Assembly: GCA_035510715.1 (NCBI GenBank)
Contig: DATKGQ010000013.1
Location: forward strand, 1 to 60,424
Source: DATKGQ01 sp035510715
GTDB taxonomy: Bacteria > Patescibacteriota > Saccharimonadia > Saccharimonadales > UBA4665
Direction of reading: 5' to 3'
DNA length: 60,424 nucleotides
Part shown: in pieces, positions 1-8,874 of the stretch
How positions within the stretch are numbered: the first letter of the stretch is position 1
Layout of the letters: the number at the start of each line of letters is the position of its first letter
The notes under the pieces: model-generated
The model's input: only the letters and a program-made list of their open reading frames with translations
Told to the model about the DNA's origin: nothing
The model's database searches: none
Made by a program: the position numbers and the translations under genes

Positions 1-1027
1 CACCTGTACCTAAGTTAAGCGTCGTGGCACCGACGCCGGTACCAATGTTCTCAGTGTTAGCAGAACCGCTGGCACCGACGGTTAGGGCGCCGGTCTGTGA
101 TGTACCGCCAATGGCAATCGTACCGGTAGTGGTAGCGGCAGCTATAGTGTAGTTAGAGGCAGCGACACCGTTTAAGGTAAAGTTCTGAGCTGTACTGATA
201 GTTACGCCAGTTGTGGTATTTGTAACACTACCTATCTGTATACCATTGGCAGTAGTAATACCAATATTAAGAGTAGCAGCTGAGGCTGCGTCAAAGGCTG
301 CGGCTTGGCCGGTACCGTTTATCTTAAAGTTAGCGGTTTGTACAACAGCATTCTGGTTCTGGATAAATCCACATGAACTGGAACTTTGCAAACAAAGTGT
401 TGCATTACCACCAGAATCAGGAATAGTTATTACATTGTTGGCAGTCATAGGAGCAGCAAACTGTAATAATGAAGTAAAGTTCTGGGCGCTATTATAGGTA
501 GATAATTGTCCGGCAGAAAAGGCATATGGCGAGGCGGTAAATTGTACCCTGGGTATCATCTCTCCGTCCCAGACGGGAGTACCAATCCCGCCAACATTAA
601 TTCCAAGCCATAAGTTTTGATTCCAATTTATAGTCTGAACTGCGTTTGAAAAAGCATTTACGCTACCCAAACTTACAGATAAATAACCGTTATATACCCT
701 TACAACATTACCTCCCGTGCGCGTTTCAACCCATAAACAAGATGTATCAGTACCGCAAGTTCCTTGTGAGCCCCCGGTACTAGTAACAGCACTATATAAT
801 TTAAACTCTACGTTATAGTTCCCGTCAGGTACTATGGCGCCCCCGGCAGTTAAAAGTCTGGCTTGAAAGTTTATATATGAACTTGAGCCTGAGTTAGTAG
901 CCTGAACTTGTTGTACCCGTAGAAGTGAACTAAATATAAAAAGAAATAAAACACCTATAAAACTAAAAAATAGTGGTTTTACCACGTACGTTAACAGTAC
1001 TCGTTTTAACGGTGTTTTTTGGGTCAT
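1..1027 (-). CDS. Secreted repeat-rich surface protein, 3' end outside the window
   Basis: The frame opens at an ATG at 1027 and stays open to the left edge, so 342 codons are visible and the C-terminus is missing. A basic start is followed by a hydrophobic stretch at about residues 18-36 and a likely signal-peptidase site after VQA near residue 43, so export is expected. Residues 50-180 look like a beta-rich domain (INFQARLL, then a WNQNLWLGINVGG-type segment) that CPR surface proteins often carry before repeats. From about residue 190 the chain becomes Thr/Ala/Gly/Asn-rich with short units such as NIGTGVGATTLNLGTG, the start of a repeat array. No good Shine-Dalgarno is visible. It is probably an adhesin or cell-surface structural protein; the function is inferred from composition only. 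Confidence 0.75.
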   Translation of the reverse strand, partial: MTQKTPLKRVLLTYVVKPLFFSFIGVLFLFIFSSLLRVQQVQATNSGSSSYINFQARLLTAGGAIVPDGNYNVEFKLYSAVTSTGGSQGTCGTDTSCLWVETRTGGNVVRVYNGYLSVSLGSVNAFSNAVQTINWNQNLWLGINVGGIGTPVWDGEMIPRVQFTASPYAFSAGQLSTYNSAQNFTSLLQFAAPMTANNVITIPDSGGNATLCLQSSSSCGFIQNQNAVVQTANFKINGTGQAAAFDAASAATLNIGITTANGIQIGSVTNTTTGVTISTAQNFTLNGVAASNYTIAAATTTGTIAIGGTSQTGALTVGASGSANTENIGTGVGATTLNLGTG

Positions 1028-1349
1028 TAAATTTTGTTTGTTTTGGTTTTAAGGCTAATGCTAGCCTATTTTGAAAAACCTATTAAAATTATCCGATATA
1101 TTCAAGGTGATGACAAGGATAAAAAGAATAAATTTTTACGTCATATTTTATATGTTAGACATTAAAAAACTTTCTATAATCATTGTAACTATTACTGCTA
1201 TTATTTGTATTTTACAGATATAAGCTAATTTATATTACCGTTAAATAGCACATAAATTATTTAAAAATATGTTGTGTGTATTACTCATATCCATTATCAA
1301 TGAACACATTTAATAATATTTATCCACAGTCGCTGGTTAATGTTTACAC
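1028..1349. other. AT-rich intergenic stretch with one DnaA-box sequence
   Basis: No convincing gene is visible on either strand. At 1320-1328 there is a perfect TTATCCACA DnaA-box sequence, but it stands alone, so it does not by itself mark an origin. The stretch probably holds the promoter of the surface-protein gene and the 3' untranslated region of rplU. Confidence 0.4.
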
Positions 1350-1670
1350 TTAAGCTATCTCAATAATTTTTATTTGGCTATGATGCTGTCGATGACCATG
1401 AATTTTGTGTACACGTTTTTTTGCTTTATAACGTATAGCCATTACTTTGTCTGATAATATATCCGGTTCCAAGATTTCAGCAGTTATTCTATGATCATCA
1501 AGCAACGGTTTGCCGATTAAAGTTGTAGCTTCATTGATTAATATTAAAGGTTGTATCTGTATTTTTTTATCCTTCTTTTGATTTTCATCAGTAATAAGTT
1601 CTACTTCTAATACTTGACCTTCAGTAACAAAATATTGTTTTCCGCCAATTTTAAATACAGCTTTTTTCAT
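1350..1670 (-). CDS. rplU: 50S ribosomal protein bL21
   Basis: A 106-residue protein of the bL21 family, a component of the large ribosomal subunit that binds 23S rRNA. The N-terminus MKKAVFKIGGKQYFV is the hallmark of the family, and the basic C-terminal half (KAKKRVHKIHGHRQHH) is the usual RNA-binding tail. The frame opens four codons earlier at 1682, but the ATG at 1670 gives the standard family start, so I chose it; no strong Shine-Dalgarno separates the two. It lies 122 nt downstream of ileS on the same strand. The usual partner rpmA (bL27) is not adjacent here. Confidence 0.93.
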   Translation of the reverse strand: MKKAVFKIGGKQYFVTEGQVLEVELITDENQKKDKKIQIQPLILINEATTLIGKPLLDDHRITAEILEPDILSDKVMAIRYKAKKRVHKIHGHRQHHSQIKIIEIA

Positions 1671-1792
1671 ATCTTTTACCATTTCTATAAACTACATTAT
1701 ATAATTATCTGTTATCTTATCACATTGAAACTTATCTGTAAAACATGCTATTGATTAGATTTATTATTTCTAATTAATGTCTAATTCCGTAT

Positions 1793-4681
1793 TCATTGTT
1801 TAACCATTTTTATAGTTATATTTTCTCCATTTATTTCAAGTGATTTACTATACATTTCTCCTGTTATATTATCTCCTATTGTCATAGCCAGGGTCTCTTG
1901 CATAATAATGCTCTTGTACTCATTGATAGAATCTTTTAGCATGATTCCTTGACTATCAATTACAAGATTAATTCTGTCCTCAACATTTAACCCGGCGTCT
2001 TTTCGAGTTTGCTGAATATGTCTTATGATTTCTCTTGCTAAGCCTTCCTTCTGGAGTGATTTAGTTAGTTTTGTATCAATAGAAATTAATGCTTCCTTCC
2101 CTATGATGGTAGTAATTTCTTTTACATTAAGCTCATCAGCTATTACATTCACTAATTCATCGTCACTAAATTCAATGAATTGAGAAGGAATAGTAATTAT
2201 TGCCCTAGCGAGTGGCTGGCGAACTTTTATCCCTGCTTTGGCTCTTTGGGCCAAGCCTTGGGTTATTAGCTCCCGAGAAATAGTCATTTCACTAATTAAG
2301 GTCTCATTGACACGGCCTGATTGCGGCCAATCACACAAGTGTACTGATTCTTTACCAGTCAGTAGACAATAAAGTTCTTCTGCTAGAAAAGGCGTAAAGG
2401 GTGCCATTATAATCGCTAATTGTACAAGGATATAATAGAGAGTCAGATATGCTTCATTTTTATCAGCATCATTAGTACTTTTCCAAAAGCGTTTTCGACT
2501 ACGTCTTACATACCAATTTGACGCGTCATCAATAAACACCATTATTGGCTTCAAGGCCTGCGGAAAATCGTATTTTTGCATTGATGTATCTACGTTAATG
2601 ATAAGCTGATGCAATCTTGAGATAATCCATTTATCTAGTAAATTATGGACTGTGTCATAGGGGTCGACTAAATTACTACTAGCTTCCCATTTATCAACAG
2701 AGGCATATAGGGTGAAGAAATCATACATGTTCCAAATCATACTAAGTCGCCTAGATACATCAATGACATCCTTATCAAGTACTATAAAATCCTCACCATT
2801 CATAACTGGCGAAGATAGTAGTAAATATCTCAACGAATCGGCTCCGTAAAGGTTAATTAATTTTTCCGGATCAGTGAAGTTCCCATATGACTTACTCATC
2901 TTGCGACCGTCATTACCCATGATCGTACCAGTCACAATTACATTATAAAATGCCGGTTTATTAAATAATCCTACCGATATAGCATGTAATGAGTAGAACC
3001 ATCCCCTAATTTGCCCTACGTGTTCGGCAATGAAATCACCTGGAAAATTATCCTCAAATTTTTGTTGGTTCTCAAATGGATAATGGAACTGTGCAAATGG
3101 CATTGAGCCGGATTCAAACCAACAATCCAATACTTTATCTATCCTCTGCATTTTTATTCCGTCTAATTCAAAACTAACTTCATCAATCCACGGACGATGA
3201 TAATCTTTTAATCTCTTTCCGGATAATTGTTCCAGCTCATCATAGCTACCTATAACTTTAACGATTTCTTTGCCTTTATTATCTTTTCCCTTCCAAACCG
3301 GTATTGGTGTTGCCCAGAAACGATCACGAGATATATTCCATTCCGGCGCAGTAAGTAATGTCTGATTAAATCTACCTTCTTTAAAATGAGTTGGGAACCA
3401 GTTAATTTTATTATTTTGTTCCAACATTAGTTCCCGTTGTTGATCTATATTTACAAACCAACTTGGGTGAGCTCTGTACATTAGTCTTGTGCCGCAGCGA
3501 TAGCAGTGCGGGTAACTATGCTGAATATATTCGATCTTCCAGACAATATCACGTTCATACAGTGTTTTAGCAATTAACTTGTTTGCTTCCCATATATTTT
3601 GACCGCGCCATTCACCTTGACTGTACAAACCGTCATCATCCACAACTGACATTACCGGTATATTTCTTTTCTTTGCTAGCTCATAGTCTTCTTCTCCATA
3701 GGCAGGCGCTATATGCACAATACCAGTACCCTCTTCAAGACTGACGTAATCCGCATTATATATTTTGTGTGCATTTTTACCACGGTTTTCAAATAATGGT
3801 TCATAGCTTAATCCAAGAAGTTCTTTGCCGTTATATTTTTTAATTATTGTATGAGTTACAACATTTATATTATTTTCTTTTAGTACTTTATCAACTAAAT
3901 CTGCAGCCATTATAAATACATCATTGTCAACTTTTACTTCTGCATATTCTAGCGATTCATTGATTGCTAAAGCAGTATTTGCCAATAAGGTCCACGGTGT
4001 AGTAGTCCAAGCTAGCAGATAAGTCCGTGAGCGTTCTGCTAATTTAAATTTCACATACACTGAAGGATCAGTAACTTCTTGGTATGAGTTATCCTGGGCG
4101 ATTTCCGCTTTTGACAAAGGTGTTGCGTCTCGTGTGCAATAAAGTAATACCCGCTCGCCTTCATATATTTTACCGTCGTCATATAATTTTTTGAAAGCCC
4201 ACCAGACAGACTCCATATAATCATTATCCATAGTCTTATAGGCACCCTTAAAATTAACCCAACGGCCTATTTGGTCAACTGATTTTTCCCAAACAGAACC
4301 AGTCTGGATCATATTTTCACGGCATGCAATTATGTATTTCTCTAAACCAATTCTATAAACATCGCGTTTATCTTTTACACCTAACTTCTGCTCGGTATAT
4401 ACTTCTGCTGGTAGACCATGGCAATCCCAGCCCCATACTCTTTCAACTCTCTTCCCCTTCATTGTCCAGTACCGCGGCACTGCATCTTTAACAATACTGC
4501 TTAACAGCGTTCCATAATGTGGTACACCGGTAATAAATGGCGGACCATCATAAAATACATAGCTACTATCTAAAGGTCTTTGATTTACTGATTTTTCAAA
4601 TATCTTATTTTCACGCCAATAGTTAACTAGGTCTGGTTCGTATTGGTTAAATGGACGCCGTTTACCTTTTTGAAATTTCAT
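1793..4681 (-). CDS. ileS: Isoleucyl-tRNA synthetase
   Basis: A 962-residue class I aminoacyl-tRNA synthetase that charges tRNA-Ile in the cytoplasm. The HIGH-type motif is HYGT at residues 55-58, within the context PPFITGVPHYG. The KMSKS loop (GRKMSKSYGN) lies near residue 593. The editing domain lies between them and an anticodon-binding helical domain follows. The HYGT form of the first motif and the C-terminal extension resemble the eukaryote-like IleS2 type, which is known to be less sensitive to mupirocin; that assignment is inferred from motifs. An AAGGGA ribosome-binding site precedes the ATG. The gene is preceded by a T-box leader, so expression probably responds to uncharged tRNA-Ile. 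Confidence 0.96.
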   Translation of the reverse strand: MKFQKGKRRPFNQYEPDLVNYWRENKIFEKSVNQRPLDSSYVFYDGPPFITGVPHYGTLLSSIVKDAVPRYWTMKGKRVERVWGWDCHGLPAEVYTEQKLGVKDKRDVYRIGLEKYIIACRENMIQTGSVWEKSVDQIGRWVNFKGAYKTMDNDYMESVWWAFKKLYDDGKIYEGERVLLYCTRDATPLSKAEIAQDNSYQEVTDPSVYVKFKLAERSRTYLLAWTTTPWTLLANTALAINESLEYAEVKVDNDVFIMAADLVDKVLKENNINVVTHTIIKKYNGKELLGLSYEPLFENRGKNAHKIYNADYVSLEEGTGIVHIAPAYGEEDYELAKKRNIPVMSVVDDDGLYSQGEWRGQNIWEANKLIAKTLYERDIVWKIEYIQHSYPHCYRCGTRLMYRAHPSWFVNIDQQRELMLEQNNKINWFPTHFKEGRFNQTLLTAPEWNISRDRFWATPIPVWKGKDNKGKEIVKVIGSYDELEQLSGKRLKDYHRPWIDEVSFELDGIKMQRIDKVLDCWFESGSMPFAQFHYPFENQQKFEDNFPGDFIAEHVGQIRGWFYSLHAISVGLFNKPAFYNVIVTGTIMGNDGRKMSKSYGNFTDPEKLINLYGADSLRYLLLSSPVMNGEDFIVLDKDVIDVSRRLSMIWNMYDFFTLYASVDKWEASSNLVDPYDTVHNLLDKWIISRLHQLIINVDTSMQKYDFPQALKPIMVFIDDASNWYVRRSRKRFWKSTNDADKNEAYLTLYYILVQLAIIMAPFTPFLAEELYCLLTGKESVHLCDWPQSGRVNETLISEMTISRELITQGLAQRAKAGIKVRQPLARAIITIPSQFIEFSDDELVNVIADELNVKEITTIIGKEALISIDTKLTKSLQKEGLAREIIRHIQQTRKDAGLNVEDRINLVIDSQGIMLKDSINEYKSIIMQETLAMTIGDNITGEMYSKSLEINGENITIKMVKQ

Positions 4682-4699
4682 ACTTTATCCCTTATTCAA

Positions 4700-4850
4700 A
4701 ATAAAAAAGCCATCTCTTTTATCTGCTGGAATCCTATTTTATTTATCAGTTAGGACGGTACCATCCAGCTTCTCTTGAGATGACCTCAATAAGCACTCTC
4801 TTATATCGTTATACGGACTACCGTCGAGTTCTACTGGGTTTATAAAAAAC
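4700..4850 (-). promoter_or_regulatory. T-box riboswitch upstream of ileS
   Basis: Read on the minus strand, the leader holds a canonical T-box antiterminator. Helix A1 is GCUGGA (4764-4769) with UCCAGC (4725-4730). The seven-base bulge UGGUACC is at 4757-4763. Helix A2 is GUCCUA (4751-4756) with UAGGAU (4731-4736). The bulge UGGU can pair with an ACCA 3' end, as expected for tRNA-Ile with discriminator A. A run of six U (4703-4708) follows GAGAUGGC (4709-4716), which can pair with GUCAUCUC at 4777-4784. A short stem I with AGUAG on its 5' side lies further upstream. The switching geometry and the specifier codon (possibly AUA) are uncertain. Confidence 0.8.
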
Positions 4851-4969
4851 TTTTCTTCCCGCTGCTTCACGGTTGATTGCCGTTAATTTACCTTGCTCAA
4901 GATAAAATGCATGTCTTAAATTGTTACAAGTTGTAACTATAAAGCATTTTTGGCCTTACAACAATCCTA

Positions 4970-5236
4970 TTATCGTCTTAAACTATCTACAACTTGATCA
5001 ACTGATGGCAGTATATCTCCCATCCAAGCATCAATAAATGAACCGTTATCAGCAATTATCATAATCGCTGGAAATTGATAAATTCCGTAGGTTTCAAGTT
5101 TCATTATTCCGTCCGGACTGTCAACGTCAATTTTTTCAACAGTTGCGTCCGGCATAAAGTCAACGACTCTTTCACTGAAAGATTCTACTAGCGTTGAGTG
5201 TTCTGATTCTGGTCTATAAAGTATTACTAGTTTCAT
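4970..5236 (-). CDS. Thioredoxin-like protein without redox cysteines
   Basis: An 88-residue protein with a thioredoxin-like layout: a beta strand (KLVILYRPES), a helix, the strand KIDVDS, a cis-proline motif (QFPAIMII) and a final helix. The place where CXXC normally sits reads RPESEHS, and the protein has no cysteine at all, so it cannot be a disulfide reductase. It lies 72 nt downstream of nrdJ on the same strand, where many genomes carry a thioredoxin or glutaredoxin that serves ribonucleotide reductase. It could be a scaffold or a decayed reductant; the fold is inferred from pattern only. Confidence 0.6.
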   Translation of the reverse strand: MKLVILYRPESEHSTLVESFSERVVDFMPDATVEKIDVDSPDGIMKLETYGIYQFPAIMIIADNGSFIDAWMGDILPSVDQVVDSLRR

Positions 5237-5308
5237 AACAATATTAAAGTTATATATCTATTATAACCTGAGTTTACTAATGCTTTAACCCATATGCACC
5301 CTAAAGAT

Positions 5309-8080
5309 TCAAGAACAACCAGTCGTCGAACCGCAACTAGTACAAACATAGCAGCTACCTGCCCGTTGTGTTTGATTACCGCAGTTGTAACAAATTGGCG
5401 CTACATCACTGTTTGAAGTTCTTAGTTTATTAGGATAAGTTTTTGGGATTTCTTCGTGAGTTTTTTCAATGTTCTCTGTAACAATCGCTTCTTCCGCAGC
5501 TTCCGCAGCCATATTTTCCATAACAGGCAGGATAATTTGACCGCTGGCAACATCGTCGATCGAGGCAAGATCTAGCTCTACCCTATCATCAAACGATAGA
5601 TAGCTCAGCGCTAAGCGACGGAATATGTAATCAACAACACTCGATACAGTTGGAATTTCGGAGTCATCCGTCAGTCCAGAAGGCGCAAATGACATACTAG
5701 TAAATGAACGGACATAATCTTTTAGGGGTACACCGTACTGCAAACCATGACTAATACTAATGGCTAAAGCATCCATAAAACCTGCAAGAGTTGAGCCTTG
5801 TTTGGCTATTCTCATAAATATCTCTCCCGGCATGCCATCGTCATACTCACCGGTTGTTATATAGCCATGGCTACCAGCAACTTTAAATGAAATAGTTTTA
5901 GAATTCCGGATTCTTGGCAGTGGACGTTGGACCGGACTCTTTATAACGATCCGATCAGTAGCCATAGGAGAAACTGACGTTTGCGTGCTATCAGATGAAT
6001 CTTTCTTTGCCATGCTCAGTGGTTGCGCAACTTTACAATTATCGCGATAAATAGCTATCGATTTTAAACCCATTTTCCAGGCATCAATGTGCAATTGCTC
6101 AATATCTTCTACAGTTACTGTCTCCGGCATATTGACTGTTTTACTGATTGCCCCTGACAGAAAAGGCTGAACAGCAGCCATCATTTTAACATGTCCCGGG
6201 TACTCAATAGCATTATCCCCCATTGAACATGCGAAAACATCTTTATGCTGTTTCTTGAAGTGTGGCGCACCTAATATTGTTTTTTCAACATCAATATAGT
6301 GTATTATGTCGTCAATCTCTGCTTGATTATAACCAAGAACTTCTAGGGCTCGTGGGACAGTTTGGTTAACAATACTCATCGTTCCACCACCAACTAGTTT
6401 CTTAACTTTTACTAAGCCAAGATCCGGCTCAATACCGGTAGTGTCACAATCCATCATTAGACCAATTGTTCCCGTGGGAGCTAATAAACTTGCCTGGGAG
6501 TTTCTGACACCATATAGTTCACTCAACTCGACTGCTTCATCCCAAGCAGTCACAGCAGCGTTAAGTAGCTCCTCTGATACTAAGCTAGCATCTATACTTG
6601 ATATATCTGCCCGATGCATTTTGACCACCCGCAGCATAGCTTCTTTATCTTTGTGATAACCCGCAAACGGTCCTACCCGACGCGCCAATTTAGCGCTGAC
6701 CGCATACGCACGGCCAGTCATAAGTGCCGTAATGGCAGCAGCTTGCGCGCGGCCTTCTTCAGAGTCATAAGGCAGTCCTTGGGCCATCAGCAAAGCCCCA
6801 AGATTAGCATAGCCAAGCCCTAATTCCCGATAGGCCCGAGCTGTTTTAGTAATCTTCTCGGTTGGATATTCACTATAGCCAACTAATATCTCCTGAGCCG
6901 TAAATATAGCGTCTACAGTGTGTTCAAAAGCTGTTATATCAAAGGTACCATCATTGCATAAATACTTCAGCAGATTAATGCTAGCAAGGTTACAGGCTGA
7001 ATTATTAAGGTGCATATATTCGCTGCATGGATTGCTCGCATCTATATGGCCCGCATTAGGTGTAGTATGCCAACGGTTAATAATCGTATCATATTGCATA
7101 CCCGGATCAGCGCATTCCCAAGCCGCCTCTGAAAACTGACGGAAAAGATACCGAGCTTTTACTTTTTTAACTGTTTTACCAGTTGTTACTGCCTTTAGCT
7201 CCCAATCAGTGTCATTTTCTACGGCTTCCATAAATTCATCTGTCACACGTACAGAGATATTAGCGTTCTGATATTGAACGGAAAATGAGTCTAAACCATC
7301 AAGGCTCATATCAAAGCCAGCTTCTTGCAGGACACGAGCTTTACGTTCCTCAATAGCTTTACTCCAGATAAATGTCTCTATGTCTGGATGATCTATGTTT
7401 AGAATAACCATCTTTGCGGCCCGACGAGTTTTTCCGCCGCTTTTAATTGCGCCAGCTGATGAATCAGCCCCGCGCATAAAACTTAATGGCCCAGAGGCTG
7501 TTCCGGCACTTTTACCAAGCGGTTCGACAGAAGATCGGATGGGGCTAAGATTTATACCAGAGCCAGAGCCCCCCTTGAAAATCATTCCCTCCTCAACGTA
7601 CCAATTAAGTATCGAAGGCATTGTGTCTTCAATGCCTAAGATAAAACAGGCGCTGGCTTGTTGGGAGCGCTCGTTGGCACCTATGTTAAACCAAACTGGC
7701 GAATTAAAAGCCGCGCGTTGGGTCGCTATGATATATTTAAGCTCTTCCCGAAAATCTTCAGCTTCGGTATCTGTATCAAAATAACCACTTTGGACACCCT
7801 CGCGGGTAATAGTATCAACCACTCTGTCAATAAGCTGCTTTAAAGACCTCTCTCGAGCGGGTGTCCCGGGAGTACCGGTGAAATACTTCTGTGCCACTAT
7901 ATTGATGGCGTTAAGTGACCAACCCTCAGGGAATTCAACATCTTTCTGTTCAAAAACAGGAGTTTTACTCTGTGGATTAACTATAATTGAGTCTCTTAAT
8001 ATCCATTTTAACTGATCGTACGCCTTCTTTTTTGGTTGAGTAAATAACCTCCCAACCTGCAAATCGGTCGTTTGTCCCAT
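5309..8080 (-). CDS. nrdJ: Vitamin B12-dependent ribonucleotide reductase (class II)
   Basis: A 923-residue adenosylcobalamin-dependent ribonucleoside-diphosphate reductase that makes deoxynucleotides. The active-site N-x-C-x-E motif is visible as NPCSEYM, and the radical-site region SACNLASINL follows. An upstream cysteine (QASACFILG) is the expected redox partner. The C-terminus ends in a cysteine-rich zinc-ribbon-like tail (CYNCG, CTSCG, then TGCS), typical of NrdJ. No intein is present. It follows nrdR in the same direction, so it is the natural target of that repressor. No class I or III reductase is seen in the window. The leader (8081-8234) contains a small AACGG/CCGTT hairpin but no B12-box. 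Confidence 0.95.
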   Translation of the reverse strand: MGQTTDLQVGRLFTQPKKKAYDQLKWILRDSIIVNPQSKTPVFEQKDVEFPEGWSLNAINIVAQKYFTGTPGTPARERSLKQLIDRVVDTITREGVQSGYFDTDTEAEDFREELKYIIATQRAAFNSPVWFNIGANERSQQASACFILGIEDTMPSILNWYVEEGMIFKGGSGSGINLSPIRSSVEPLGKSAGTASGPLSFMRGADSSAGAIKSGGKTRRAAKMVILNIDHPDIETFIWSKAIEERKARVLQEAGFDMSLDGLDSFSVQYQNANISVRVTDEFMEAVENDTDWELKAVTTGKTVKKVKARYLFRQFSEAAWECADPGMQYDTIINRWHTTPNAGHIDASNPCSEYMHLNNSACNLASINLLKYLCNDGTFDITAFEHTVDAIFTAQEILVGYSEYPTEKITKTARAYRELGLGYANLGALLMAQGLPYDSEEGRAQAAAITALMTGRAYAVSAKLARRVGPFAGYHKDKEAMLRVVKMHRADISSIDASLVSEELLNAAVTAWDEAVELSELYGVRNSQASLLAPTGTIGLMMDCDTTGIEPDLGLVKVKKLVGGGTMSIVNQTVPRALEVLGYNQAEIDDIIHYIDVEKTILGAPHFKKQHKDVFACSMGDNAIEYPGHVKMMAAVQPFLSGAISKTVNMPETVTVEDIEQLHIDAWKMGLKSIAIYRDNCKVAQPLSMAKKDSSDSTQTSVSPMATDRIVIKSPVQRPLPRIRNSKTISFKVAGSHGYITTGEYDDGMPGEIFMRIAKQGSTLAGFMDALAISISHGLQYGVPLKDYVRSFTSMSFAPSGLTDDSEIPTVSSVVDYIFRRLALSYLSFDDRVELDLASIDDVASGQIILPVMENMAAEAAEEAIVTENIEKTHEEIPKTYPNKLRTSNSDVAPICYNCGNQTQRAGSCYVCTSCGSTTGCS

Positions 8081-8234
8081 AATTCCCTCACTTATTGTTA
8101 TGTTATTAATTTTTTGTTTAACGGTGTTCTGCCGTTACCTGAACATTAGAACCCCTCACCCGTCCGAGTGTCTCTACTCGTTAACATAGGTTATAACGTA
8201 TATATTTTATTTATTCAATACAAGTTTACGATTA

Positions 8235-8726
8235 TTATTGAGTTTTTACTGTAGCCCTCAATGGATTACCAGTTCGACGTCTTTTTATATCAACTAGTTC
8301 TCTTTCAAAACCATCGATATCTTTGAACCGACGATAAACGCTTGCAAACCGCACATAGGCTACTTCATTTATTGGCGCTAAACGATCCATTATAAGATCA
8401 CCTATAACCGCTGAATGCACTTCTGTCTCACCGCTAGCTTGCAGTTCATTTTCAACATCATTAACCAGATATTCCAGTTGCAGACTGGTAACAACTGTTT
8501 TCTCGCAAGCCCTGTATAGCCCTGCCAAGAGTTTTTCTCGATGGAACAACTCACGTTTACCACTGTTCTTAATTACTATGAGCTGTGGTCTTTCTACGCG
8601 TTCATAGGTTGTAAAACGATAACTGCAATTCATGCAAACACGGCGGCGTCTAACAGATTCACCCTCGGCAACATCGCGAGATTCAATAACTTTCGTTTCA
8701 GCTTGTTGACATTGGCTGCACTTCAT
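8235..8726 (-). CDS. nrdR: Transcriptional repressor NrdR
   Basis: A 163-residue repressor of ribonucleotide reductase genes. The N-terminal zinc ribbon uses Cys3, Cys6, Cys31 and Cys34, with the basic SVRRRRVC segment expected to contact DNA. The rest is an ATP-cone that senses ATP/dATP (signatures VIKNSGKRELFHREKL and VAYVRFASVYRRF). A GTG three codons upstream keeps the frame open, but the ATG at 8726 has a perfect AGGAGG eight nucleotides before it, so I start there. It lies directly upstream of nrdJ. A sequence matching the NrdR-box core precedes the gene, which suggests autoregulation. Confidence 0.95.
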   Translation of the reverse strand: MKCSQCQQAETKVIESRDVAEGESVRRRRVCMNCSYRFTTYERVERPQLIVIKNSGKRELFHREKLLAGLYRACEKTVVTSLQLEYLVNDVENELQASGETEVHSAVIGDLIMDRLAPINEVAYVRFASVYRRFKDIDGFERELVDIKRRRTGNPLRATVKTQ

Positions 8727-8779
8727 AATGCACACCTCCTTTATTCAATCTAAATGTACTAACACCAATAGCATATATC

Positions 8780-8789
8780 CTATATATAG
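8780..8789 (-). promoter_or_regulatory. Putative NrdR box upstream of nrdR
   Basis: CTATATATAG matches the core CWATATATWG of known NrdR operators perfectly and is followed by GTGC, as in the wider consensus. It sits about 55 nt before the nrdR start. An overlapping weaker copy (GCATATATCC) adjoins it. A single good box is less convincing than the usual spaced pair. Confidence 0.45.
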
Positions 8790-8874
8790 TGCCTATACTA
8801 ATTATGTTAACCATATCAGTAGCGTTTTGCAATGATATTAACAAGGTAATTTTGACGACAGCGCTAAATCGCTT

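Noticed and set aside
1320..1328. Replication origin marked by a DnaA box
   Set aside because: Only one perfect box, no dnaA or dnaN in the window; other near-matches (56344, 56843) are isolated.
8081..8234. Cobalamin riboswitch before nrdJ
   Set aside because: Considered because NrdJ uses B12, but the B12-box and core are absent; only a small hairpin and a weak NrdR-like site are present.
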